From Crossiella cryophila (GTDB lineage Bacteria > Actinomycetota > Actinomycetes > Mycobacteriales > Pseudonocardiaceae), in the NCBI RefSeq assembly GCF_014204915.1, contig NZ_JACHMH010000001.1:4861501-4925500 (forward strand): 64,000 bases of DNA. Reading direction: 5' to 3'. Positions 44,072 through 54,078 of this stretch are shown in pieces. The notes below the pieces were generated by a model. The model was not told where the DNA came from, searched no databases, and saw only the letters and a list, made by a program, of their open reading frames with translations. The position numbers and the translations under genes were made by a program. How positions within the stretch are numbered: position 1 is the stretch's first letter; each line of letters starts with the position of its first letter.

Positions 44072-45162
44072 AGTTCGCCCTCCTCGTCGGTGTCGATGCT
44101 GTGCACCGCACCCACCACGGCCGGGCCGCCGGGGGCGGTCAGTTCGGCCACCACGGCGACCGGGTCCAGCACGTCGGTGGCGTAGTGCCGTCCGGGCGGG
44201 ACCTCGCCCCTGGCCACCGCGCGGGCGGCGAAGGCGGCGACCGCGCCGGTGATCGGTGCGTTGCCGGGGCCGCGCAGCACCGAGGACAGTTCGGCTGGCT
44301 TGCCGTCCTTGACGCCCTCGGCGCGGACCGCCAGCACCGCCAGTGGATTACGTCCGGCCAGGTCGAGCAGACTGGTGCGGCACAACGCCTCGATGGCCTC
44401 GGCCCGGTCCAGCGCGTGCACCCGGTCGAACACGCTGAGCACGTGCGTGCCGGAGAGCACGGTGTGCCAGTCGCCGCGCTGCAGGCCGAGGGATTCGGCC
44501 AGGCGCACGGATTCGGTGGTGAGCTGGGGCAGTGCGGTGATCTCCCCGGCCACGAACGGCAGCCGGATGTCGTCCCGCCGGGTGAGCGCGCCGAGCTGGA
44601 TCCCGTTGCGCCAGGCGGCCCGCGAGGTGCTCAGTCCGTCCGCGACGGCCTGGAGGTACTCGTCGGCGGCGACCGCGGTGAACCGGTCGATGAGTCCGAA
44701 GTAGACGGTCAACCCGGTGACCTCGTCCAGCCCGGCCGCGATGGCGCGGGGGAAGATCGAGGTCAGGCCGGGCTGGACACCGGCGGAGAGCACCGCGGCC
44801 CGCCCGGCCGCGGTGAACCTGTCGTTGTCCAGCCGGGCGTGCAGGGAGTCGTCGCCCGCGGCGTCCACGTAGTCCGCCCCGGCCCGCAGTGCCGCCTCGG
44901 CGAGCACGTCGCCGACGGCGTGTGAGGGTCCGGCGCAGTTGAGCAGCACCCGGCAGCCGTCCGCGAACTCCGCCGCGGAGGCCGGGTCGCGGAAGTCGAC
45001 CCGGCGACACTCGACCGACCCGTCCAACTGGGTGGCGAACTCGTTGGCAGCGGCCAGATTTCGGCCACCGAGGCGCAGTTCCATCCCCGCTCGGTGCAGG
45101 GCTCTGGTGGCGTGGCCGCCGACGTCGCCGTAGGCGCCGACGATGCCGATCAGCCCGCTCAC
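44068..45162 (-). CDS. Saccharopine-dehydrogenase-like NAD(P) oxidoreductase
   Basis: This 364-residue protein has an N-terminal Rossmann motif GIVGAYGDVGGHATRAL, then LLNCAGPSH and YVDAAGDD, typical of the saccharopine dehydrogenase/trans-acting enoyl reductase-like family. It may reduce an imine, thioester or ring C=N bond of the peptide intermediate. The C-terminus DTDEEGEL closely resembles the acidic end of NRPS B (EVEEGEI), so it may dock to the N-terminal docking domain of NRPS A. The GTG start overlaps the ABC transporter stop by 4 bp. Confidence 0.82.
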   Translation of the reverse strand: MSGLIGIVGAYGDVGGHATRALHRAGMELRLGGRNLAAANEFATQLDGSVECRRVDFRDPASAAEFADGCRVLLNCAGPSHAVGDVLAEAALRAGADYVDAAGDDSLHARLDNDRFTAAGRAAVLSAGVQPGLTSIFPRAIAAGLDEVTGLTVYFGLIDRFTAVAADEYLQAVADGLSTSRAAWRNGIQLGALTRRDDIRLPFVAGEITALPQLTTESVRLAESLGLQRGDWHTVLSGTHVLSVFDRVHALDRAEAIEALCRTSLLDLAGRNPLAVLAVRAEGVKDGKPAELSSVLRGPGNAPITGAVAAFAARAVARGEVPPGRHYATDVLDPVAVVAELTAPGGPAVVGAVHSIDTDEEGEL

Positions 45163-46901
45163 GCGTCCGCCTCCGCGACCAGGCGCCAGCCGCTGCCGCG
45201 CCGGCGGCGGTTCCAGAACTCGGCGTAGCGGCCGCCGGCGGCCAGCAGGTCGGCGTGCCTGCCCGACTCGGCCACCCGGCCGCCGTCGAGCACCAGGATC
45301 TGGTCGGCGGCCACCACGGTGGGCAGCTGGTGCGCGATGACCAGCAGGGTGGACCGGCTCATCAGGGTGTGCAGGGCGTTCTGCACGTGCCGCTCGTTCG
45401 CTGGGTCCAGCGCGGCGGTGGCCTCGTCCAGCAGCACGATCGGCGCGTCCTTGAGCACCGCGCGCGCCACCGACACCCGCTGCCGCTCGCCGCCGGACAG
45501 CGACGCGCCGCCCTCGCCGACCCGGGTGGCCCAGCCTTCCGGCAGCCGCTCGACGATCTCGTCCACTCCGGCGATCCGCGCGGCCTCGCGCAGTTCCTCC
45601 TCGGTGGCGCCGGGGCGGCCGATCCGGATGTTGGCCTCCAGGGTGTCGTCGAAGAGGTAGACGTCCTGCATGACCAGGGAGACCTGGGCCATCAGGTCCT
45701 CTGTGGACAGTTCGCGGACGTCGACGCCGCCGACCTTCACGGTGCCCTGGTTGGCGTCGAAGAAGCGCATCACCAGGCGGGTCAGTGTGGTCTTGCCGGA
45801 GCCGGAGGCGCCGACCACGGCGGTCATGGTGCGCGGCGGGATGGTCAGCGACAGGCCGTCCAGCACCGGGGTGCCCTCGCGGTAGCCGAAGGTGACGTCG
45901 GTGAACTCGATCTCGCCGGGCTTGGTGACCGGCTTGGGATCGGCGGGTACCGGCAGCGGCGGCTCGTTGAGCACCGAGGCGAGGCGGGACAGGTCGTTTG
46001 CGGCCATCCGCAGCATGCCGCTGCGCCCGGCGACCTCAGTGAGCGGGCCGACGAACCGGGCGGACAGCGCGAGCAGCACCACCAGGGTCACCGGGTCGAT
46101 GGCGGCGTTGAGCACCAGCACCACACCGACCACCACGAGCAGCACGAAGGACAGCTGCACGGCCAGGCCACCGGCGAGCAGCTTGGGCATGGTCTGCCGC
46201 AACATGTTCCCGCCCGCGCGGCCCCGGTTCTCGATGGCTTCTTCCAGCGGGCGGTAGCCCTCGGTGCCACGGCCGAAGGCACGCAACGTCTTCTGCGTGC
46301 GGGCGAACTCGACCACCCGGCTGGCGGCGAGCGCGTCCGCGCCGTCGCGCTCTTCCTCGGTACGGCTGATCGCGCCGGCCGACCAGCGGTGGATGGTCCA
46401 CACCACCGGCGCGCTGAGTGCGATCACCAGGCCGAGTCGCCAGTCCAGCACCAGCACGGCGAGGCCGACGGTGGCCGGGGTGATGATGCCGCTGACCACC
46501 GGGGTGAGCATGTGCGCGAAGACGTTGGTGACCATGAAGGTGCCGCTGGTGGCGCTGCGGGAGAGCCTGCCGACCTTCTCACTGCTGAACCAACCCAGCG
46601 GTAGGGTCGCGATGTGGTCGCCGAGCCGCTCATGCAGGGTTTCCAGGGTGGTCAGGGCCAGGCCGAAGCCCTTCATGGCCTGCTGGTAGCGGGCCACGCA
46701 GGTGAGCAGCACGGCCCCGGCGAGCACACCCAGCCAGCGCAGTGCGCCGTCGGTGTCGCCGTCGAGCAGTGCACGCAGTGCGGGCACCAGCGCCACCATG
46801 GCGAGGCCTTCCAGCACGGCGTAACCGACCAGCCAGCACAGGTAGGCGCGCAGCGCGCCCCGGTGCCGCTCGCCGAGGACGGTGGCGAGGTGGCGGATCA
46901 T
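45159..46901 (-). CDS. ABC transporter, fused TM-ATPase (YbtQ/IrtB-like half)
   Basis: This 580-residue half-transporter has six predicted TM helices in the first 300 residues. The ATPase domain has Walker A GASGSGKTT, signature LSGGERQRV and Walker B IVLLDEAT. It forms a pair with the equal-length gene upstream, overlapping it by 4 bp (ATGA). Such exporter-fold pairs next to siderophore NRPS genes can be importers of the metal complex (YbtPQ, IrtAB) or exporters. An earlier ATG at 46937 lies inside the upstream gene and is not used. The direction of transport cannot be decided from the sequence. Confidence 0.92.
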   Translation of the reverse strand: MIRHLATVLGERHRGALRAYLCWLVGYAVLEGLAMVALVPALRALLDGDTDGALRWLGVLAGAVLLTCVARYQQAMKGFGLALTTLETLHERLGDHIATLPLGWFSSEKVGRLSRSATSGTFMVTNVFAHMLTPVVSGIITPATVGLAVLVLDWRLGLVIALSAPVVWTIHRWSAGAISRTEEERDGADALAASRVVEFARTQKTLRAFGRGTEGYRPLEEAIENRGRAGGNMLRQTMPKLLAGGLAVQLSFVLLVVVGVVLVLNAAIDPVTLVVLLALSARFVGPLTEVAGRSGMLRMAANDLSRLASVLNEPPLPVPADPKPVTKPGEIEFTDVTFGYREGTPVLDGLSLTIPPRTMTAVVGASGSGKTTLTRLVMRFFDANQGTVKVGGVDVRELSTEDLMAQVSLVMQDVYLFDDTLEANIRIGRPGATEEELREAARIAGVDEIVERLPEGWATRVGEGGASLSGGERQRVSVARAVLKDAPIVLLDEATAALDPANERHVQNALHTLMSRSTLLVIAHQLPTVVAADQILVLDGGRVAESGRHADLLAAGGRYAEFWNRRRRGSGWRLVAEADA

Positions 46902-48640
46902 CGGGTGGCTCCTTCGGGGTTCTGCACGGCGGCCCACATGCGGGCGTAGCGGCCGTCCAGGGCGAGCAGTTCGGAGTGGGTGCCGCGTTCGGCCACCCGG
47001 CCTTCGTGGAGCACGACGATCTGGTCCACGCCGGTGATGGTGGCCAGCCGGTGCGCGATGACCAGCACGGTGCGGCCCCTGGCCAGCACGGACAGCGCGT
47101 CCTGGATGTCGGCCTCGGATTCGGCGTCGGCGTGCGCGGTGGCCTCGTCCAGCACCAGCACCGGGGTGTCGGCGAGCAGTGCGCGGGCGATGGCCACCCG
47201 CTGGGCCTCGCCGCCGGAGAACACCGCGTCCTCGCCGACCACCGAGTCATAACCCCTTGGCAGGGCGGTGATCCGGTCGTGGATGCGGGCGGCGGTTGCG
47301 GCCTCGACCAGTTCGGCCTCACTCGCGCGGGGTCGGCCCAGCCGGAGGTTGTCCGCGACGCTGCCGTGCAGCAGCTGCACGTCCTGCAACACAAAACCGA
47401 CCGTTCGGTAGAGATCGGCGGGCAGCAGGTTCCGCACGTCCACGCCGCCGATGCGCACCGAACCGCCGGTCACGTCGTAGAAGCGCGGCACCAGGGTGGC
47501 CAGGGTGGACTTGCCCGCACCGGAGGCGCCGACCAGCGCGGTCACCGTGCCCGCCGGGCAGTGCAGGTCCACTGTGGACAGAACAGGGGTGTTCTCGGTG
47601 TAGCCGAAGGTGACCGCGTCGAACTCGACGTCGTGCCCGGTGGGCTGCTCCGGGTTCGTGGTGACCGGCAGTGCGGGGGTGGCCAGCAGCGCGGTGAGGC
47701 GTTCGGCCGCGGCCACCGCCTTGCGCTGGGCGGTGAAGCCCTGGTTGAGGGTGAGCAGGGTGGAGGGGATGACCACCGCGACCAGCACCTCGGCCAGCGC
47801 GTCCACCGGGTGCACCCAGCCCTGCGCGGTGAACCAGATCCCGCCCGCGAGGCCGACCAGTGCGACTACTGGCACGGCAAGGGCCATCGAGGTCAGCGCC
47901 TCCAGCCGCAGCACCGGGCGCACCCAGCCCGCGTAGCGCTGGGCGAACTCGCCGACCGCGCCGCGATATCCGGCGTGCGCGCGTCCGGCCTGGCCGAAGG
48001 TCTTGACCACGGCGATGCCGTGCACGAACTCCACGATCGCCGAGGACACCTTGGCGAAGCCGGAGTCCATCTGCCGCATCTTGTCCGCGAAGCCGCGCAT
48101 CATGAAGCTGTAGGCCACGATGTAGACCGGCAGGGTGGCCAGTGCGAGCAGGCCGAGTCGCCAGTCCAGCCAGAACAGGTAACCCAGCCCGCCCACCGGC
48201 AGCGCGATCGCGCCGGCCAGTTCGACGTCGTGGTGGGCGATGAGGTGGTGCAGGTCGTCGATGTCGTCCTGGGCGGCCTTGCGCACCGCGCCGGAGTTCG
48301 TGTCGGTGTACCAGCCCAGCTCGACCTGGCCGAGCCGCGCCACCAGCTTGCGGCGCAGTCCGGCCTGTAGGCGCCCGTCGGCGATGTGGGTGACCCACAG
48401 TGCCGCGCCGGTGCAGCTCCAGCCGAGGATGACGCCGGCGCCGATGAGCACCGCGGCGGTGATGATGGCGCTCTCGTTGAGCGGCCCCGGCGTGAGCAGG
48501 GTGCGGGCGAGTTCGGCGATGCCGATGAACGGCAGCAGCGTGGTGAGCGCGCCGAGTGCGCCCAGGGCCACGCCCAGCCTGGTGAGCCCGATGACCGGGG
48601 CGCGCAACTCGCGCAACGCGGTCGGGGTGGAGCCGCTCAT
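46898..48640 (-). CDS. ABC transporter, fused TM-ATPase (YbtP/IrtA-like half)
   Basis: This 580-residue half-transporter has an N-terminal six-helix domain and an ATPase with Walker A GASGAGKST, signature FSGGEAQRV and Walker B VLVLDEAT. The Glu after the Walker B Asp is present. The signature starts with Phe rather than Leu, as in one half of many asymmetric heterodimers. The ATG overlaps the NRPS A stop by 4 bp. It lacks the FAD-binding siderophore reductase domain of mycobacterial IrtA. Confidence 0.92.
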   Translation of the reverse strand: MSGSTPTALRELRAPVIGLTRLGVALGALGALTTLLPFIGIAELARTLLTPGPLNESAIITAAVLIGAGVILGWSCTGAALWVTHIADGRLQAGLRRKLVARLGQVELGWYTDTNSGAVRKAAQDDIDDLHHLIAHHDVELAGAIALPVGGLGYLFWLDWRLGLLALATLPVYIVAYSFMMRGFADKMRQMDSGFAKVSSAIVEFVHGIAVVKTFGQAGRAHAGYRGAVGEFAQRYAGWVRPVLRLEALTSMALAVPVVALVGLAGGIWFTAQGWVHPVDALAEVLVAVVIPSTLLTLNQGFTAQRKAVAAAERLTALLATPALPVTTNPEQPTGHDVEFDAVTFGYTENTPVLSTVDLHCPAGTVTALVGASGAGKSTLATLVPRFYDVTGGSVRIGGVDVRNLLPADLYRTVGFVLQDVQLLHGSVADNLRLGRPRASEAELVEAATAARIHDRITALPRGYDSVVGEDAVFSGGEAQRVAIARALLADTPVLVLDEATAHADAESEADIQDALSVLARGRTVLVIAHRLATITGVDQIVVLHEGRVAERGTHSELLALDGRYARMWAAVQNPEGATR

Positions 48641-51600
48641 GCCGGGATCTCCTGATCGGTGTTGATGGTGGCGCGCAGGGCGGCCGCCAGGTGCTCGGCG
48701 ACCCCGCCGACGTGGGGTGGTTCGATGACGCTGAAGTGGTTGCCCGGCACGTCGTGCACGGTGAACTCGCCCAGGCAGGTGTTGGCCCAGAACGGTTCCG
48801 CGAGGTGTCCGACCCCGGCGGTGATGCCGAAGGACTGGGCCTGTTCGGCGCGCAGGAAGGTCAGGTCACCGGCGTAGGGCTCGGGGTCGAACCGGGCGGC
48901 GATCACGCTGTGCCGGGTGACCCGGAACAACGCGGGGATCAGTTCCGGCGCGACCGGGATGCCCGCGCCCTCGGCGCAGGCCGCCGCGTACCCGGCGAGC
49001 CGTTCCTCCTGCGGCACTTCGGCTCTGGCGCGGGCGGCCGCGGCCACCGCCTCCAGGCCGGGGTCGCCGGTCAGCTCGGCGAGTTCACCGGCGTCGATCC
49101 GGTTTCCGTTGCGGGCCATGAGCATCGACACCGCGCGGCCCAGGTCGTCGGCGTCGACTCCCGGGCCGAACACGGCGGCGACCGGGTCCAGGTCCAGGTT
49201 CGGCACGAAGATCGACTCGAAGGCCAGTTCCTCGTCGGTGTCCAGCATCATCGGGATGCTGTCGACCAGGGCGAGGTTGACCACGTCCAGTCCGCGTTCC
49301 AGCAGCCGCCGGGCCACCTCGACCGCGAACAGGCCGCCCAGGCAGTAGCCGACGAGCTGGAACCGGGTGTGGCCCTCCTCGACCAGGCGCTGGGCGTAGC
49401 CGTCGGCGACCGCGGCGACCAGATCCCTTGGCGCGGTGGCGCAGTAGACCTCGGTGTCGGCGACCGCGATGCCCAGCACCGGGCCGAGTTCTTGTGCGGC
49501 AAGGGCTTTGCCCAGGTGCTGGAAGTAGTCCATGGTGCCCAGCGCGGCGTGGAAGAGCACCCGCACCGGGCCGTCCGCGCCGCCGCCGAAGGGCACCAGC
49601 AGCGCGTTGCCGGAGCCGGGACGGGCTGCCGCGGCGGGCAGTTCGGCCGGGGTGCGGCCCGCGGTGGTGCGCAGCAGGTGCAGCAGGGCGGCGATGCGGG
49701 GTTCGTTGAGCAGGGCGCGCAGCAGTGTGTCGTAGGGGAGTGCGCCCGCCTCGGCGACCTGCTCGCGCAGTTTGCCCGCGACCCTGGCCATGATCAGCGA
49801 GTCCGCGCCGCGTTCGTAGAGGTTGTCCTCGCGGCCGAGCCTGGTCACACCCAGCGCATCGGCCCACAGCGCGGTGACGGTGGCTTCCAGCTCGTCGGCC
49901 GGGGCCTCGGACTCACCGGTGCCGTCGTCGGCGACCGCCTGGATCCGCCAGTTGGCCAGCGCGCCCCGGTCGATCTTGCCGTTGGCGGTGACCGGCAGTG
50001 CGTCCACCAGCTGGAGCTGACCGGGCACCATGTGCGCGGGCACCCGCTCGGCCAGGTGGGCCAGCAGTTCCGGCGCGGTGACCGAGCTGCGGTCGGTCTT
50101 CACCCTGGCGGCGAGGAGGTGCATGCCGTGCGCGGCGAAGGGGTGGTCCTGTTCGGGCAGGCACAGCACCTCCTCGGCGCCGACCTCGGCGAGCAGTTCG
50201 CGCCAGTGCGCCAGGTCGTGCACGGGGGTGGTGCCCTCGGGGGTGGGCAGCATCATGAAGCCCTGGGTGAGCAGCAGGTGCGGTAGTTCGGCGGTGGGTT
50301 CGGTGAGCACCAGCCAGCCGCCGGGGGCGAGCAGTTCCACCGCCCGGCGCAGGGCGGCGCGCACGTCCCTGGTGCTGCTGAGCACGCCCGCGCAGAGCAG
50401 CACGTCCACCGAGTTGGGCTGCTGGCCCTGGGCGCGCAGGTCGCCGTCCAGGTCGAACAGTGCCAACCGGGCGGTCGGGTACTGCGCGCGGGCGGCGCCG
50501 AGGAAGAACGGGGTGAGGTCGGTGAACTGGTAGTCCACCTCGTATCCGGCCAGCAGCGGCAGCACCACCGAGGTGGTGGCGCCGGTGCCCGCACCCGCCT
50601 CCAGCACGCGTACCGACCGACCGGTCGGGTGGGCCGCGGCGATCCGGCGCAGCACCGCGCCGACGCCGTGGTTGAGGTAGCGGGTGATCGAGTAGTCCCG
50701 GTACACCGCCAGCGCCCGCGCGGTGTCCCCGGCGGGGAAGAGCAGCTCGAACGGGCTCTGCGTGCCGGTCAGCAGCTCGGGCAGGCAGCGCAGGTGTTCC
50801 AGGTGGTAGCCCAGGAACTCCTCGGTCCACAGCCCGGCGTCGACGCCTGCGCGGACCCGGTGCCAGGCGGCGTCGAGGTCCTCGGTGGTGTCCACCGCGT
50901 AGTAGCGGTCGCCGTCCACAGCCAGCAAACCGTGTTCCCGCAACAGTTCCAGCCAGCGGCGGACCAGCCAGGCGTGCTGTTCGGCGACCCCGGTGGCGGC
51001 CAGCACCTCGGCCCTGGTGTGCCCGCCCTCGGCGAACAGCCCGGCCCCGGTGAACGCGGCAAGCATGGACAGCAGCGCGGCCCGGTGCAGTGCGTGCACG
51101 TGCCCGGCCACCGTCTCGGCGGTCAGCTCGCCTACCTGTCGGTCGGCGAAGCGGTGCACGGCGGTGCGCAGCCGCTGGTCGTCGGGTTCGGTGGCGGCGG
51201 TGGTGTGCGCGGGTTCGGCGAAGGCCAGCAGCACCCGGTCGGCGGCGGTGTCCCCGGCCAGCACGGCGGCGGCCGCGCCGACCGCGGGGTGGGCCAGCAG
51301 TCCGGCCTCCACCTCGCCGAGTTCGACCCGGTGGCCGCGTAGTTTGACCTGGTTGTCCCGGCGGCCGAGGAATTCGATTTCCCCGCCGGGCAGATAGCGG
51401 CCGAGGTCGCCGGTCCAGTACAGCCGCTGGCCGTCGGTCGGGTGCGGGAAGAACTTCGCCGCGCTCAGCTCGGGATCGCCGTTGTAGCCAAGGGCGAGGC
51501 CGTCGCCGGTGATGTGCAGTTCACCGACCGTCCACACCGGACAGTCCCGGAACTGCTGGTCGAGCACCCGGAAACCCTGGTTGCGCAAGGGCTTTCCGTA

Positions 51601-54078
51601 GGGGATGGACGGCAGGGCCGGGTCGACCTCGGTGATGTCGTGGTGGATGGACCAGATGGCCGCCTCGGTGGCCCCGCCGAGGGACACCGGGTGCAGGGCC
51701 GGGGCGAACCGGAGGATCTGCGCGGGCAGGGTGACCGGGATCCAGTCGCCGGAGAGCAGCGCCAGGCGCAGGGTGAGCAGTTCGGTGGGGCTGCTTTCCA
51801 GGTAGTTGGCCAGCATCTGCAGTTGCGCGGGCACCGAGTTCCACAGGGTGACGCCGTGGTCGGCGACGAGTTCGGCCCAGTGCGAGGGGTCGGCGCGGCG
51901 GTCGGGGTCGGGCAGCACCAGGGTCGCGCCGACGGCCAGGGGGCCGAACAGGTCGTAGACGGAGAGGTCGAAGCCGAGCTGGGCCAGGCCGAGCACGCGG
52001 TCGGTGGCGGTCACCCGGTAGCGCTCGTTGATGTCCCGCACGGTGTTCAGCGCCGCGCGGTGGGTCATCAGCACGCCCTTGGGGGTGCCGGTGGAGCCGG
52101 AGGTGTAGATCAGGTAGGCCAGCGCGTCCGGGTCACCAGCGGGCACCTCGGGCCGGGACTCGGCCGGGGCCAGTTCGTCGACGTTGGTGCGGTGGACTTC
52201 GGCTGGCCATTCGGTGTCGAGCCAGGACTGGGTGAGCACTTGCCGCACGCCGGCGTCGGCGAGCATGCGGTCGCGGCGCAGCCGGGGCTGGGTGGTGTCC
52301 ACCGGCACGTAGGCGGCCCCGCCGAGCAGTACGCCGAGGGTGGCGACCACCTGGTCGGCGCCCTTGTCCATGACCACGGCCACCCGGTCCGCGCCGGTAC
52401 ATCGGACCGCCTCGGCGACCGCGGCGGCCCGGCGGACGAGTTCGTCGTAGGTGAGCGTGCCGGTGAGGGTGCGCACGGCGATGGCGTCGGGGGTGCGGTC
52501 GGCCTGGGCGAAGACCTCGGCGTGCAGCAGGGCGTCCGGCAGCGGCCCGGCGGTGTTGTTGACCTCGGCGCGTTCCCGCTGCTGCCAGGCGGGCAGCGGC
52601 AGGTCGCGGCCGCTGGTCCACGCTTCGGCGTCTACCGCCAGGTCGGTGAGCAGGGTGCTGAAGGCGGCGAACATGTCCTCGACCAGCCCGGCCGGGAACA
52701 CGCCCGCACGCACGTCCCAGTCCACCACCAGTTCGCCGTCGCCGTCGTTGGCCTGGCAGTCGAGCAGCACCTGCGGGGTCTGGGTGATGCCCTCGCCGAG
52801 GGTGCGCCCGCTGCCGGTGGTGTCGGCCGGTCCGACGCCGATGCCGCTGGTGAACACCACCGGCATCAGCGCGGCCGCCCGCCCACGGCGGCGGGTGAGT
52901 TCACGGAGCACCTCGACGCCGGTGAACAGCCGGTGCTCCAGGTCGGCGAACAAACGCGCGCCGATCTCACCCGCCCAGTCGGCGAATCCGCGTCCGCCGC
53001 GGGGTTCCACGGACAGGAGGCTGACCGAGGTGAAGTCGCCTACCAAGCGGTCGGTTTGCGGGTGCAGTGGCAGGCGGCCGAGCAGGGTGAGGTTGAGGCT
53101 GAACCGGGAGCGGGCGCTCCAGCGTTCCAGGACCGCGGCGTAGGCGGTGAGCACCGCGTTGGCCGGGGTGATCTCCCGGACGCGGGCCTGCTCACGCAGC
53201 CGGTCCCACTGGACGGCGGGCAGGCGGAAGCGGTGCCGTTCGAAGCGGCCGGGGCCCTGTGGCGCGGGGCCGATGGGCAGTTCGGGGGCGAGGGGCAGGT
53301 CGTCGACCCTGGCGTGCCAGTAGTCCTGGTCGCGCTGGTAGCGGCTGGTCTGGCGCAGGCCGCGTTCGGCGAGCAGGTAGTCCCGGAAGGTCAGTTCCAG
53401 CGGCGGCAGCGCGTCGCCGAGCATGAGCGCGTCGATCTCGTCCAGCAGCACGGTCGCGCTGCCCCAGTCGGCGATCAGCGAATCGAGGGAGATGTGCAGG
53501 ACGTCGCCGTCGTCGGTGCGGGTCAGGCGCAGCTCGAACAGCGGCCAGGCGGTGGTGTCGTGCCGGTGGTGCCCGAGTTCCTCCCGCACCGCGGCCAGGT
53601 GCGTTTCCGCGTCCCGGCCGCGCAGGTCGGTCACCGGCACCCGGTAGTGGTCCACAGTGGACAGAACCTGCTGGTAGCCGTCGGCCAGGATGATCGCGCG
53701 CAGCATGTCGTGCCTGCCGATGAGCTGGTTCCACACCCGCTCGAACCTGGCCGGGTCCAGTAGCGGGTAGCGCACCTCGAGGTAGCCGTGGCAGGCCACG
53801 CCGCCGTACTCGAAGGATTCCTGCCGCCCCAACAGGTACGCGGTCTGCACGTCGGTCAGCGGGAACGGCTCGTGCCGCGCCCCGGGATCGGCCACCACCG
53901 ATCCGGCCTGCGCTTCGGCGGACAGCAGGTCGAGGACCTCGTCCCGGTGCGCGCGCAGCCGGGCCCGGTGGTCCTCGGTGAGCAGTCCGGGCGCCGCGCG
54001 GAAGCGGATGCGGCCCTGGGCGGTCCACAACTCCACGCCCAGTGCCTGCAACTCGGAAATGATCTCGGGCGCTGTCAT
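48637..54078 (-). CDS. NRPS A: docking-Cy-A(MT)-PCP-TE
   Basis: This 1,813-residue synthetase opens with a TubC_N/beta-hairpin docking domain (about 1-60; ELQALGVELW, RIRFRAAPG). The Cy domain has DSLIAD (D199-D204). The A domain (about 515-1370) has a Cys-type pocket (D-L-Y-N-L-S-L-I-W by eye) and is interrupted after motif A8 (LRGHRVELGE, near 911) by a SAM methyltransferase with LEAGAGTGAT, the site used in HMWP2 and PchF. The carrier is RGADSLIM. The thioesterase has GYCLGG with Cys1579 at the nucleophile position and GNHFS near the end. It should be the last module: cyclise Cys, C-methylate, and release. The ATG overlaps the upstream ATPase stop. Confidence 0.93.
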   Translation of the reverse strand: MTAPEIISELQALGVELWTAQGRIRFRAAPGLLTEDHRARLRAHRDEVLDLLSAEAQAGSVVADPGARHEPFPLTDVQTAYLLGRQESFEYGGVACHGYLEVRYPLLDPARFERVWNQLIGRHDMLRAIILADGYQQVLSTVDHYRVPVTDLRGRDAETHLAAVREELGHHRHDTTAWPLFELRLTRTDDGDVLHISLDSLIADWGSATVLLDEIDALMLGDALPPLELTFRDYLLAERGLRQTSRYQRDQDYWHARVDDLPLAPELPIGPAPQGPGRFERHRFRLPAVQWDRLREQARVREITPANAVLTAYAAVLERWSARSRFSLNLTLLGRLPLHPQTDRLVGDFTSVSLLSVEPRGGRGFADWAGEIGARLFADLEHRLFTGVEVLRELTRRRGRAAALMPVVFTSGIGVGPADTTGSGRTLGEGITQTPQVLLDCQANDGDGELVVDWDVRAGVFPAGLVEDMFAAFSTLLTDLAVDAEAWTSGRDLPLPAWQQRERAEVNNTAGPLPDALLHAEVFAQADRTPDAIAVRTLTGTLTYDELVRRAAAVAEAVRCTGADRVAVVMDKGADQVVATLGVLLGGAAYVPVDTTQPRLRRDRMLADAGVRQVLTQSWLDTEWPAEVHRTNVDELAPAESRPEVPAGDPDALAYLIYTSGSTGTPKGVLMTHRAALNTVRDINERYRVTATDRVLGLAQLGFDLSVYDLFGPLAVGATLVLPDPDRRADPSHWAELVADHGVTLWNSVPAQLQMLANYLESSPTELLTLRLALLSGDWIPVTLPAQILRFAPALHPVSLGGATEAAIWSIHHDITEVDPALPSIPYGKPLRNQGFRVLDQQFRDCPVWTVGELHITGDGLALGYNGDPELSAAKFFPHPTDGQRLYWTGDLGRYLPGGEIEFLGRRDNQVKLRGHRVELGEVEAGLLAHPAVGAAAAVLAGDTAADRVLLAFAEPAHTTAATEPDDQRLRTAVHRFADRQVGELTAETVAGHVHALHRAALLSMLAAFTGAGLFAEGGHTRAEVLAATGVAEQHAWLVRRWLELLREHGLLAVDGDRYYAVDTTEDLDAAWHRVRAGVDAGLWTEEFLGYHLEHLRCLPELLTGTQSPFELLFPAGDTARALAVYRDYSITRYLNHGVGAVLRRIAAAHPTGRSVRVLEAGAGTGATTSVVLPLLAGYEVDYQFTDLTPFFLGAARAQYPTARLALFDLDGDLRAQGQQPNSVDVLLCAGVLSSTRDVRAALRRAVELLAPGGWLVLTEPTAELPHLLLTQGFMMLPTPEGTTPVHDLAHWRELLAEVGAEEVLCLPEQDHPFAAHGMHLLAARVKTDRSSVTAPELLAHLAERVPAHMVPGQLQLVDALPVTANGKIDRGALANWRIQAVADDGTGESEAPADELEATVTALWADALGVTRLGREDNLYERGADSLIMARVAGKLREQVAEAGALPYDTLLRALLNEPRIAALLHLLRTTAGRTPAELPAAAARPGSGNALLVPFGGGADGPVRVLFHAALGTMDYFQHLGKALAAQELGPVLGIAVADTEVYCATAPRDLVAAVADGYAQRLVEEGHTRFQLVGYCLGGLFAVEVARRLLERGLDVVNLALVDSIPMMLDTDEELAFESIFVPNLDLDPVAAVFGPGVDADDLGRAVSMLMARNGNRIDAGELAELTGDPGLEAVAAAARARAEVPQEERLAGYAAACAEGAGIPVAPELIPALFRVTRHSVIAARFDPEPYAGDLTFLRAEQAQSFGITAGVGHLAEPFWANTCLGEFTVHDVPGNHFSVIEPPHVGGVAEHLAAALRATINTDQEIPA

